A DNA stretch of 64,000 nt, taken from assembly GCA_031549905.1 (NCBI GenBank), contig JAVBPC010000041.1, positions 36,481-100,480 on the forward strand, written 5' to 3'. Positions 1-7,531 of the stretch are shown here, one piece after another. The notes beneath the pieces were generated by a model. That model did no database searches. It had not been told where the DNA came from and was given only the letters and a program-made list of their open reading frames with translations. Each line of letters opens with the position of its first letter. The stretch's first letter is position 1. The position numbers were made by a program, and so were the translations under genes. Source of the stretch: Avichristensenella sp031549905. Lineage in GTDB: Bacteria; Bacillota; Clostridia; Christensenellales; Aristaeellaceae.

Positions 1-1
1 G

Positions 2-715
2 CGCGACCGCTTCATCCTCGGCAAGGACGCCGTGATGGCCGGGGAAGGCGAAGTGGGGCGAGCTGTACCGGACGCGCTGGAGAGAATGCAGCGGCTGAAG
101 GCCGCAGTGCAAACAGGCAATGCACAGGGTGCCAAAACGGAAGCGGGCCAGGTGTTTGACCAATGGAGAACGCAGCACACCGATGATGTCCTTCCCCAGA
201 TCATCCGACTGCAGCAGGCGCTGCACGAGGGGTTCGTGGTGCTCAATGGCACGCGTAGCGATCCCATCGACTGTTCAGAACTGCTCCGCGATGTGCGGGA
301 TATCCAGCGGTACACACTTTCGGCGTACCGTACGCAAGTGATGGAGGCACTGGGGCGAATCGGACAAGCAGAGCCGGCTAGCCCCCTCCGGGCGGAAACG
401 TTGGCCGACGATATCCAAGCTATCATCACACGGGATTACGGAGATGCTATGCTCTGTGCCGCCTCCATAGCGGATCGGCTAGGTATTTCCCCCGCGTATG
501 CCGGGCGGGTGTTCAATCAGCGCATGAGCATGAGCATCCCGGAATATATCAACCAGGTTCGCCTGGAAAAGGCGGCTGCGTGGCTGGCAGCTTCCGACCT
601 GACGGTGGCGGAGATTACCCGGCGTGTGGGGTATACCAGTGAGAGTTATTTTTTCAAGCTGTTCAAGGCGCGCTACGGCACGACGCCGCGGAGTTATGGG
701 ACATGCAGGACGTGA
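2..715 (+). CDS. AraC-family transcriptional regulator, 5'-truncated by window edge
   Basis: The frame is open from the first bases of the window, so the true start lies upstream; an internal ATG at 32 is not a convincing start. The C-terminal ~100 residues form a typical AraC/XylS double helix-turn-helix: the first helix pair around ADRLGISPAYAGRVFNQ and the second around EITRRVGYTSESYFFKLFK, ending in the family's GTTPRSY signature. The part before it is mostly helical and not recognised; YesN-like response regulators often have such a linker, but no receiver domain is inside the window. It should bind DNA as an activator, targets unknown. It sits just left of mobile-element genes and could be cargo or chromosomal. 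Confidence 0.85.
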   Translation, partial: RDRFILGKDAVMAGEGEVGRAVPDALERMQRLKAAVQTGNAQGAKTEAGQVFDQWRTQHTDDVLPQIIRLQQALHEGFVVLNGTRSDPIDCSELLRDVRDIQRYTLSAYRTQVMEALGRIGQAEPASPLRAETLADDIQAIITRDYGDAMLCAASIADRLGISPAYAGRVFNQRMSMSIPEYINQVRLEKAAAWLAASDLTVAEITRRVGYTSESYFFKLFKARYGTTPRSYGTCRT

Positions 716-1009
716 TGGGTGTATCGCCTGTTTTCAGAAGCTGCGTTATGATTCGATGACGGGACACGGTATGAAAAAGACTTTTGAAGCCATGATGACA
801 TAATCACACCAGGCATGCTTATACAAGCAATGACCAAAGCGATGCTGTGGCTGTTGGGGTAGCTTGGGCCCTTACGAAAGGTATTAAAGGAGGCTGGGCC
901 ATGATCAAACGCAAGTTATAGCTTAAGGATTGGCGGGCAGCAACCCTCACCCATTTGGACATTGGTCATAGAATGATGTATGGCCGAATCCAAGCAAGGG
1001 GGTGTTGAT
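716..1009. other. intergenic stretch with a 6-codon ORF behind a strong RBS
   Basis: No full gene is visible between the AraC-family gene and the small protein at 1010. A consensus Shine-Dalgarno AAAGGAGG (886-893) precedes an ATG at 901, but the frame reads only MIKRKL before TAG at 919-921. This could be a leader peptide or the stub of a truncated mobile-element gene. The region is more AT-rich than the rest of the window. Confidence 0.4.
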
Positions 1010-1273
1010 ATGTATACCGCCGAGCAAATGGAGCAAATGCGTGATGTTGATATCACGACGGTTGATAAAAACGAATTGGTAGACATCGCCACCCTGCAGA
1101 TTGATGCTTTTGCTCCCATCGAAACACGGGCAAGCGCTTTTTTTGAGCAGATAAAGAACCCCTATGCATTCCGCGTGGGGACTACCGCGGTGAAGATAGA
1201 GTTCACACCAGGGGGCAAGCCGCTACACGACTCTTTGCTCGTTTACTTTACCACACTTCGCCAGGACTGTTAA
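1010..1273 (+). CDS. small mobile-element protein (DUF6870-like)
   Basis: 87 codons. The start at 1010 is preferred over the upstream in-frame ATG at 980 because AAGGGGG lies 7 bases before it. The product (MYTAEQMEQMRDVDITTVD... ending YFTTLRQDC) resembles the short DUF6870-type proteins carried next to serine recombinases on clostridial integrative elements, with the recurring order 'D-I-x-T-V-D ... L-V-D-I ... F-x-x-Q-I-K-N-P-Y'. The family call is from memory of that pattern. No catalytic motif or membrane segment is visible and the function is unknown. It lies 70 bases upstream of the recombinase and is probably part of the same element. Confidence 0.6.
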   Translation: MYTAEQMEQMRDVDITTVDKNELVDIATLQIDAFAPIETRASAFFEQIKNPYAFRVGTTAVKIEFTPGGKPLHDSLLVYFTTLRQDC

Positions 1274-1343
1274 GTACCTGGCTTTCTTTGCTTTTGGCAA
1301 ACCAAACGATTTTTATCTTACGTGCAGCAGAATAGGAGGCAGT

Positions 1344-3005
1344 ATGGCAAGGATAAGAAAGACCATTACCGCAGCTGCTCTCAGCCCAGATAAACAATGG
1401 CTGGTTGCTGTGTATATCAGGCTATCCAGAGAAGACGGTGAAGATGAAAGCCTAAGCGTCATCAACCAAAAAAAGATCATCGCGGAGTATGTCGAACAGC
1501 ACTTCGACAACAATCATGCGGTTGTGGATTTTTATGTAGACGATGGCATTACGGGAACAGACCAAGATAGACCCGACTTCAAGCGCATGATAAGAGACAT
1601 CGAGGCAGGACGTGTCAATTGTGTGATTTGCAAGACCCTATCACGGGCCTTCCGCAACTATTCTGACCAAGGCTATTTCCTTGAGGACTTTTTTCCACGG
1701 TACAAGACACGCTTTATCTCCATTGGCGGACCCCATGTAGACAGCCATATTCATCCCGAAGCAATCAGCGGACTTGAGGTCCCCATTACCGGCCTGATGA
1801 ACGATCGCTATGCCGCAAGAACATCGGAAGATGTTCGCAGAACGTTCAACACAAAAAGAAGGAAGGGCGAGTTCATCGGTGCATTTGCACCATATGGTTA
1901 TAGCAAAGATCCTGACAATAAAAATCATCTCATCATAGATGATGAAGCTGCGCAAACTGTTCGCGATATCTACCGCTGGTATGTTTATGATGGTATGACC
2001 AAAGAGGGGATCAAACGCCATCTTAACCATCTTGGTATCCCCAATCCCACTTCATACAAACGTGGTAAGGGATTGAATTTCAACACCCCGAAGACATCAA
2101 TGAATGATGGGCTGTGGGATACGCTAACTATATCCCGCTTCTTGCAGAACAAGGTATACTTGGGCCATATGGTGCAAGGGAAGCAGATGGTGGTAAGCTA
2201 CAAGGTGCATGACAAAGTTTCAATGCCGGAAAGCGAATGGTTTTTCAAGGGCAATACCCATGATGCAATTATCTCACAGGCGTTGTATGATCAGGCGCAG
2301 GATATAGCGCGCCGTGATACGCGTGCGCCCAGTGGGAACAATACAGTATACCTTTTATCGGGGTTTGTACGCTGCGCTGATTGCCAGAAAGCGCTTCATA
2401 GGCGTGCAAACAACCGGGGTTTTACGTACTACTACTGCCGCACATTTGAAAAATCGAAAGACAAATGTGCAAAGCACTCTGTACGCGAAGATTTACTTGT
2501 CAAAGCAGTGTTTGCTGCTATCCAAATGCAGACATTGATCGTGGAACAACTCGTCGATACCCTAGAAAAAATCAATGCAGTTCCTGCTGTGCAAACGAAG
2601 TCCACACGAATCGACGCCCTGCTCAGCACTAGGAAACAAGAACATGACAAGCTTCGCTCTGCATCTTCTGACCTCTATCTTGATTGGAAGAGCGGGACGA
2701 TTTCCAAAGAGGACTATCTGTTCATGAAATCGAAGTTCGATTCCCAGATCGAGCAGTTGAATCACAATATTGCAGCCCTGGAGATGGAAAGGAAACAGCT
2801 TAGCGTCGGCATCCAGACAAAGGATAACCCAATCTTCACGCATTACCTTGAACGCCGAACCATTCAGGAACTCAATAGGGGGTTGCTTGCCTCCTTGGTT
2901 GATACCATATTCGTGCATGCAGACAAGAGTATCACAGTTCGGTTCAAGCATGCGGATCAGTTTGAAAGGTTAGTGGCGTATATAGATGAGCATAAACGAA
3001 GCTGA
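1344..3005 (+). CDS. large serine recombinase (integrase)
   Basis: 553 residues, with RBS AGGAGG 5 bases before the ATG. Residues ~20-165 are a resolvase/invertase catalytic domain with the nucleophile Ser28 in VAVYIRLSRED and the conserved SLSVINQKK and DDGITGTDQDRPDF blocks. Residues ~170-290 are a recombinase domain (RRKGEFIGAFAPYGY). A zinc-ribbon follows: C-A-D-C, then YYYC and a final Cys about 8 residues later. Residues ~420-480 look like the coiled coil used for synapsis control. Enzymes of this size integrate and excise phages, ICEs and developmental intervening elements by joining attP and attB at a 2-bp crossover. It is the last gene before a sharp junction with a truncated collagen-like gene, the usual place for an integrase at one element end. 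Base composition is more AT-rich than the downstream genes. Confidence 0.95.
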   Translation: MARIRKTITAAALSPDKQWLVAVYIRLSREDGEDESLSVINQKKIIAEYVEQHFDNNHAVVDFYVDDGITGTDQDRPDFKRMIRDIEAGRVNCVICKTLSRAFRNYSDQGYFLEDFFPRYKTRFISIGGPHVDSHIHPEAISGLEVPITGLMNDRYAARTSEDVRRTFNTKRRKGEFIGAFAPYGYSKDPDNKNHLIIDDEAAQTVRDIYRWYVYDGMTKEGIKRHLNHLGIPNPTSYKRGKGLNFNTPKTSMNDGLWDTLTISRFLQNKVYLGHMVQGKQMVVSYKVHDKVSMPESEWFFKGNTHDAIISQALYDQAQDIARRDTRAPSGNNTVYLLSGFVRCADCQKALHRRANNRGFTYYYCRTFEKSKDKCAKHSVREDLLVKAVFAAIQMQTLIVEQLVDTLEKINAVPAVQTKSTRIDALLSTRKQEHDKLRSASSDLYLDWKSGTISKEDYLFMKSKFDSQIEQLNHNIAALEMERKQLSVGIQTKDNPIFTHYLERRTIQELNRGLLASLVDTIFVHADKSITVRFKHADQFERLVAYIDEHKRS

Positions 3006-3223
3006 TGCTGCCGAAAGTATTCACATTATGCGCTTGGTGCGAGTGGCTTGGAGCAATTTTCGGAATCATTCGGAATGGATTTTCCGGAGTTTTACCGTTT
3101 CGCTAAGCCGAGGGAGCAAGGTGTAGCAGCGCTGCGCCGCGTTGACGTATGAACAGGCGGTTTTTCAAAGGGCAATAAACCCATAATGCTTTATTCCCCA
3201 CGAAACCAAGAAAGTGTGTATAA
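3006..3223. other. element end and junction with collagen-like gene
   Basis: Noncoding stretch between the recombinase stop and the collagen-like reading frame. Homology to the internal Gly-X-Y repeats begins near 3229: the bases from there match those near 3346-3368 (CCCCACGGGTGCCGACGGCG) apart from one or two at the edge. The bases before 3229 are AT-richer and unrelated, and TAA at 3221 closes the collagen frame. This is what an integrase attachment-site junction (attR-like) inside the repeat region would look like. The core and crossover bases cannot be fixed without the other end of the element. Confidence 0.45.
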
Positions 3224-3988
3224 CTATCTGCCCCCACGGGTGCCGACGGCGCTGACGGCGCCACCGGACCCACTGGCCCCACCGGTGCCACCGGTGCCAC
3301 CGGTGCCGACGGTGCTGTCGGCGCAACAGGCGCTACCGGACCCACTGGCCCCACGGGTGCCGACGGCGCGACTGGCGCTGACGGCGCCACCGGACCCACT
3401 GGCCCGACCGGCCCGACTGGTCCGACCGGTGCCGACGGTGCTGTCGGCGCTACCGGCGCCACCGGTGCCGACGGCGCAACCGGCCCCACCGGCCCGACCG
3501 GCCCCACCGGCCCGACCGGCCTGCAGGGCCTCCAGGGTGAACAAGGTCTCCCTGGCTCCCAGGTGAGCACCGTCTATGTCTACAGCGACGCGTGCGAGTG
3601 CTATGCCCCAGACGAAGCCATCACCTTCAACCAGGATCCGATCCCGGCGTTCCCGGTGCTCGGCATGTCCTTCAGCGCCCCGGATACGATGAACCTGACG
3701 CTGCCGGGCCTCTACCGCGTGGATTACACCTTCACGCCCAAGTGCGTAGGCACCACGCTGGCCGTGTTCCTGGATGATGAAGAACTGCCCGGCTCGCGCT
3801 TCTGCGCCACCATCGCGCCCAGCGAGCTTGTCGGCCATGTCTTCTTCCTGCTGGGCACGACCGATGTGCCGGTATCCCTGACGCTGCGCAACGTGGGTGA
3901 GCATCACGCTGAAACGCAGTGCTGCCATGACTGCCGCGGTGCCGTCAAGGCCAGCCTGCTGTGCACGGCCATCGTCGTAGCCACCTAA
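3224..3988 (+). CDS. collagen-like (Gly-X-Y) surface protein, 5' end missing
   Basis: The frame is open from just after TAA at 3221 and has no ATG, GTG or TTG before the repeats, so the N-terminal part is absent. About 100 residues of Gly-X-Y triplets (GATGPTGPTG, GADGAVGATG) lead into GLQGLQGEQGLPGSQ. A ~140-residue globular C-terminal domain follows (from VSTVYVYSDACECY; GTG at 3563) with alternating beta-type hydrophobic segments and several Cys, like the trimerising TNF-like domains of clostridial and Bacillus exosporium proteins of the BclA kind. A spore-surface role is known for that family, not shown here. The gene abuts a serine-recombinase element, so it may be a split gene rebuilt by excision, or simply a pseudogene. 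Confidence 0.75.
   Translation, partial: LSAPTGADGADGATGPTGPTGATGATGADGAVGATGATGPTGPTGADGATGADGATGPTGPTGPTGPTGADGAVGATGATGADGATGPTGPTGPTGPTGLQGLQGEQGLPGSQVSTVYVYSDACECYAPDEAITFNQDPIPAFPVLGMSFSAPDTMNLTLPGLYRVDYTFTPKCVGTTLAVFLDDEELPGSRFCATIAPSELVGHVFFLLGTTDVPVSLTLRNVGEHHAETQCCHDCRGAVKASLLCTAIVVAT
3239..3547 (+). repeat. in-frame 9-base Gly-X-Y coding repeats
   Basis: Tandem degenerate 9-base units (GGCCCCACC, GGTGCCGAC, GGCGCCACC and similar) encode Gly-Pro-Thr, Gly-Ala-Asp and Gly-Ala-Thr triplets. Such arrays expand and contract by slippage. They generate long artificial ORFs on both strands, which are not annotated. Confidence 0.9.
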
Positions 3989-4051
3989 TACAGAAGATAA
4001 ACAGTACAAAAGATTGCTGACACAAAAGATAGCACAAAAGCAAAACAGAAA

Positions 4052-4077
4052 TCCGGCGCCTAGCGCGCCGGATTTTT
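4052..4077. terminator. bidirectional terminator between convergent genes
   Basis: Perfect 8-bp stem TCCGGCGC (4052-4059) / GCGCCGGA (4065-4072) with a five-base loop, followed by TTTTT on the plus strand and a T-rich tract on the minus strand. The stop codon of the minus-strand flippase (4060-4062) lies in the loop. It should end both the collagen-like transcript and the exopolysaccharide operon. Confidence 0.85.
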
Positions 4078-5517
4078 GCTTGTTAAGCGCGCCAGCATGC
4101 CCCGCGCACTCTGCCAAAAAGCAAGAATCATCTTCCAGTTATAATAGAAAAACAGCGCCGTGCCCGCCAGCACCGCAAGGGGCATCCACTGAATCGGCAG
4201 CAGGTAGTACGCACCCGTAAACGCGCCTATCCACAGCATCAGCCCCGCAAACAGCTTCCTGTCCACGGTGATGGGCATCACATCCTTCAGATCGCGGATG
4301 CGCAGCAGCCAGATCAGCGCATAGCTTAGCACCGACCCCAAAAGCGCCGCATACGCGCCCAAAGGCCGCACCAGCACCAGCACAAACAGGATGTTGAACG
4401 CGCTGCCCCACAGCACCGTTACAAATGATCCCACCGTGCGCTGTGAAACCAGATACCCCGTACTCATGAACACCATAAATGCCTCAAACAGCGAAATAAG
4501 GTAAACCAGGGGGATGTACCGCGCCGCGCCGATGAACTCGCTGCCCAGCATAAAGGGCACAATGTACGGCGTCACCGGCAAGATAATTAGCAGCATCGTC
4601 ATGATAAAGCGCATGTAGCCCGCGAATGTGCCGGCGTAAAACGCCTTGTCGCCCTCCGCGCCGCTTTGGCGGATGGCGCTTTCCTGCCATGCCAGCTGGA
4701 ACACGCTGGTCATGGCGTACAGCACAAAGCTAAACTTATACGCCATGTTGTACACGCCAACCACCGTCATCCCCAGCGCCGCCACCATGATGTAGCGGTT
4801 TACCTGCGTCACCGACCACACGCTGACCGACTGCGGAATCAGCGGCGCGGAAAAGGCAAGCACCGCGCGCGCCGTCTCTTTTTTGACTGCACGAACCGAA
4901 AGATACTGCCGCACTTTCAGTTTCCATTCAAATCCCAGCGCAGCAACGAAGGGCGCGGCAGCCCCCGCGATCAGCAGCGCTTCCGTCGTCATGTGAAACA
5001 CCAGCAGCAGCGCCAGCTGAAGCCCCAGCAGCGTCACCGTGTGCAGCACGCCCATCGTCATGTACAGCGTGTTCGCGCCAAAGCATCTGGCAATCTTCTG
5101 ATAATAAAAATACGCGACCGATCCCGTAAAATAGAGAAACAGCAGCCACGGGTACTGTATAAAGTCAAACAGCCATGTACCGAAAACCAGCAGCGCGCCA
5201 AAGCCCGCGATGCCGGCTGCGCACAGCGCGCCCACGGTGGAGATATACGCCGGCCTGTCACGCGGGGATGCGCCGATCAGCATGCGAAACAGCGCCTCCA
5301 TAGATTGCAGCGTCAGCACAGGGATCAGCACCAGAATGGCGTTGTACGCCAGATCGAAATACGCGTATTCTTCGGCCCTAAGCTGCCTGGTGATGATCGG
5401 CACAATGAAAAACTGCAAAACGCTGGTGCCCATGGAGCCGACAAAGTACACCAGCGTTCCCTTGATCAGCCCCATTTCGCGTTTGGGCGCGCTCCGCTTT
5501 GGCTTTGCTTCCTCCAT
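4060..5517 (-). CDS. polysaccharide flippase (Wzx/MATE-like)
   Basis: 485 residues with about 14 hydrophobic segments from MGLIKGTLVYFVGSMGTSVLQFFIVPIITRQL to the end. This matches the MOP-superfamily oligosaccharide flippases that move lipid-linked glycans across the membrane; the N-terminal motif 'GSxxxxxxxFFxxPxxTRxLxxxExxxxD' is typical. The start at 5517 (MEEAKPKRS) is chosen because the upstream gene stops at 5520 and an AAGGGA sits before it; a longer in-frame start at 5607 would lie inside that gene. It is the last gene of the Pel-type operon. PelG already serves as the Pel transporter in known systems, so this second flippase suggests a separate lipid-linked product made by the two adjacent glycosyltransferases. 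Confidence 0.88.
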   Translation of the reverse strand: MEEAKPKRSAPKREMGLIKGTLVYFVGSMGTSVLQFFIVPIITRQLRAEEYAYFDLAYNAILVLIPVLTLQSMEALFRMLIGASPRDRPAYISTVGALCAAGIAGFGALLVFGTWLFDFIQYPWLLFLYFTGSVAYFYYQKIARCFGANTLYMTMGVLHTVTLLGLQLALLLVFHMTTEALLIAGAAAPFVAALGFEWKLKVRQYLSVRAVKKETARAVLAFSAPLIPQSVSVWSVTQVNRYIMVAALGMTVVGVYNMAYKFSFVLYAMTSVFQLAWQESAIRQSGAEGDKAFYAGTFAGYMRFIMTMLLIILPVTPYIVPFMLGSEFIGAARYIPLVYLISLFEAFMVFMSTGYLVSQRTVGSFVTVLWGSAFNILFVLVLVRPLGAYAALLGSVLSYALIWLLRIRDLKDVMPITVDRKLFAGLMLWIGAFTGAYYLLPIQWMPLAVLAGTALFFYYNWKMILAFWQSARGMLARLTSKNPAR

Positions 5518-5519
5518 CG

Positions 5520-6278
5520 CTATCCCTTGCCCCCCACGCGCCTGCGCCGCCTTTTGGCCATTTTTTCCCGGATGATCACAATCATTGTGCCCAGCATCAT
5601 CTTGCATAGGTACACCACCGGTTTTAGCGCTGAATGCATGCTTTCGCCGGCGGCCCTCTCATGCATCAGCGCCGGAAACTCTTCTATTACAAAGTCATTC
5701 AGCAGCATCTGGATGATCATATTCATATCGGGGTATTCATAGTGAAAATTGTTAAACCGGGAGTAGAACTCAAACGCCCGCTCCGACAGCGCCTGCAGGC
5801 CCGATGTGGGGTCGGTGATCACCCGCCCCGTCGCAAATTTGATGATCCAGCGGAAGATGCGGATCACCAGCATCCTGGGCTTTGATATGGGAAAGGATTT
5901 CGCCCCCGGCAGAAACCTGGAACCGATCAGGATATCGATCGGCGGCTGACGCTCGCTTAGCATGATATCCATCATCGTTTGCAGGTTGGCGATGTCATGC
6001 TGCGCATCGCCGTCTATCTGCAAAACGTATTTGTACCCGTGGCGCAGCGCGTACTTATACCCTACCTGCAGCGCCGTGCCGTACCCCATGTTGTACACAT
6101 GCGTCAGCACCAGCGCGCCCATGTCGTACGCGATGCGGCCCGTGGCGTCGTAAGAGCCGTCGTTGACCACCAGCAGGTCGGCCACCTGGCAGATGGGTGA
6201 TTCCGAAAGGCCCTGTATCAGCCCGCCCAGCGATGCTTCTTCATTATAGGCGGGTATGATCAGCAATACTTCCTTCAT
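5520..6278 (-). CDS. family 2 glycosyltransferase (DPM1/GtrB-like)
   Basis: 252 residues. The GT-A fold is clear: VLLIIPAYNEEASLGGLI at the N-terminus, the nucleotide motif VVNDGSYDAT and the metal-binding QIDGDAQHD. The pattern fits enzymes that transfer a sugar from a nucleotide donor to polyprenyl phosphate. Near the C-terminus VYLCKMMLGTMIVII may be a single membrane or re-entrant segment, followed by a basic tail. Its ATG overlaps the stop of the upstream GT4 gene (ATGA). DUF2304 proteins, one of which starts this operon, often accompany such enzymes. Donor sugar unknown. Confidence 0.88.
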   Translation of the reverse strand: MKEVLLIIPAYNEEASLGGLIQGLSESPICQVADLLVVNDGSYDATGRIAYDMGALVLTHVYNMGYGTALQVGYKYALRHGYKYVLQIDGDAQHDIANLQTMMDIMLSERQPPIDILIGSRFLPGAKSFPISKPRMLVIRIFRWIIKFATGRVITDPTSGLQALSERAFEFYSRFNNFHYEYPDMNMIIQMLLNDFVIEEFPALMHERAAGESMHSALKPVVYLCKMMLGTMIVIIREKMAKRRRRRVGGKG

Positions 6279-7528
6279 GGCCCTTCTCCTTCTTCGGGCG
6301 GCAGTTCCCCGCCCTCCGCCAGCGCGTGCAGGTATTCCATTTCATGATCTGCCCGAAAGGCTATGCCGGAAAGGTTTGCTGTGAACGCCGCCCGAAGCGC
6401 CTCATCCCGCGCAAGGCGCAGGATCGCCTCGGCAAGCGTTTCTTCCGCCAGTGGGATCAGCAGCCCATTCACGCCGTTTTCAATCTGTTCGCGGTTGCCC
6501 GTGCAGTCGGATGCGATTACGGGCCGCGCAAGCACCAGCGCTTCCGCCAGCGCGATGGACCAGCCCTCAAAGTGGGTGGCCTGCAGGTAGATATCCGCCT
6601 GCGCAAGGTATGGGTATGGGTTATCGCGCACGCCCATCAGCACGAAATCATCGTTCAGGCCGTTCTTTTCGATCAGGCGGATCAGCTTTTCCTTTTCCGG
6701 GCCATCGCCCAGCACATACCAGCGCGCGTCAAGGCCCGCGTCCCGCACCCACCGCAGCGCCGGGATCGCGATATCGAACGCCTTCTGCGGGTGCAACCGC
6801 GCAACCGTCACCAGGCGGATGCCGCCGTACCCGTCGTCAAACCCCGACCCCTCCGTGGCGCGCGCGCGGATCTCCTCCGCCGGAATCCTGTTGTGAAACA
6901 CCCGCGCGCGGCCTGCAAGCGCCGGGTGCGCCGCCGCGAACGAGCGCAACACATCCCGCGATACGCAGAATATGGCGTCATATACACGGTAAAACGGCGC
7001 GTTCTGCCGGGGGTTTAGCCCCGCGCGCAGGTAGTCCACATGGATGAAGGCAGCCTTCCGCCGCGCCTTCACATACCGCGCCACGAAATATGTTGCGCCG
7101 CCCTCCAGAAAGGCCACGGCAAGGTCGTATTCCGGGCCGGTCACCTGCGGCACGCTTGCACCGGCCGCATCGGCGAGCAGTTCCCAGCAGAGCTTATCCG
7201 GCTGCAACCGACGGCGCTTCGCCTGGAAAGCAAGATTTCTGGGCAGCGTGCCAAGAAACCGCGAAAGCGCAAGCGGCCTTGCCATGCTGCGCAGCACCTG
7301 CTTTCGAATCTCCGCACGGCCTTCGCCGGACAATACCGAGCCCGTATCCCATTCACCGTTCAGTACCTTCACATGCGCGGGCACATGCCGGAACATCTCC
7401 CCGCGCGGGATCAGCGAATACAGCGATACCTGATAGCGCGCCGGGTTCAGCGCGCTAAGTAGCGCCATCAGCGTGGTTTCCGCGCCCGCGCGGCCCATCG
7501 TGTTCACCACAAACAGGATTGTGCGCAT
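6275..7528 (-). CDS. family 4 glycosyltransferase
   Basis: 417 residues with a GT-B fold. The N-terminal acceptor domain begins MRTILFVVNTMGRAGAETTLMALL, the usual GT4 GGAE-type loop here reading GRAGAE. The C-terminal donor domain shows VTVARLHPQKAFDIAIPAL, YVLGDGPEKEKL and the nucleotide-binding EGWSIALAEALVLARPVIASD (E-x7-E). It is cytoplasmic and adds one sugar to a growing glycan. It sits 3 bases after the PelG gene and overlaps the next gene by ATGA. The precise linkage cannot be read from sequence. Confidence 0.9.
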   Translation of the reverse strand: MRTILFVVNTMGRAGAETTLMALLSALNPARYQVSLYSLIPRGEMFRHVPAHVKVLNGEWDTGSVLSGEGRAEIRKQVLRSMARPLALSRFLGTLPRNLAFQAKRRRLQPDKLCWELLADAAGASVPQVTGPEYDLAVAFLEGGATYFVARYVKARRKAAFIHVDYLRAGLNPRQNAPFYRVYDAIFCVSRDVLRSFAAAHPALAGRARVFHNRIPAEEIRARATEGSGFDDGYGGIRLVTVARLHPQKAFDIAIPALRWVRDAGLDARWYVLGDGPEKEKLIRLIEKNGLNDDFVLMGVRDNPYPYLAQADIYLQATHFEGWSIALAEALVLARPVIASDCTGNREQIENGVNGLLIPLAEETLAEAILRLARDEALRAAFTANLSGIAFRADHEMEYLHALAEGGELPPEEGEGP

Positions 7529-7531
7529 GGG

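Noticed and set aside
1..3223. Prophage
   Set aside because: Only a recombinase and one small element protein are visible; no capsid, tail, lysis or terminase gene is in the window.
3239..3547. Regular repeats that could suggest a CRISPR array or minisatellite
   Set aside because: The period is 9 bases, there are no unique spacers, and the repeats code in frame for Gly-X-Y triplets.
3103..4117. Long minus-strand ORFs (155 and 297 codons) and a plus-strand 126-codon ORF over the collagen-like gene
   Set aside because: They are other-frame readings of the 9-base Gly-X-Y repeats; low complexity, no RBS, and the real frame has a proper globular C-terminal domain.
4666..5742. 358-codon plus-strand ORF
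   Set aside because: Antisense to the flippase and GT2 genes, rich in Arg/His/Gln from codon shadowing, no RBS.
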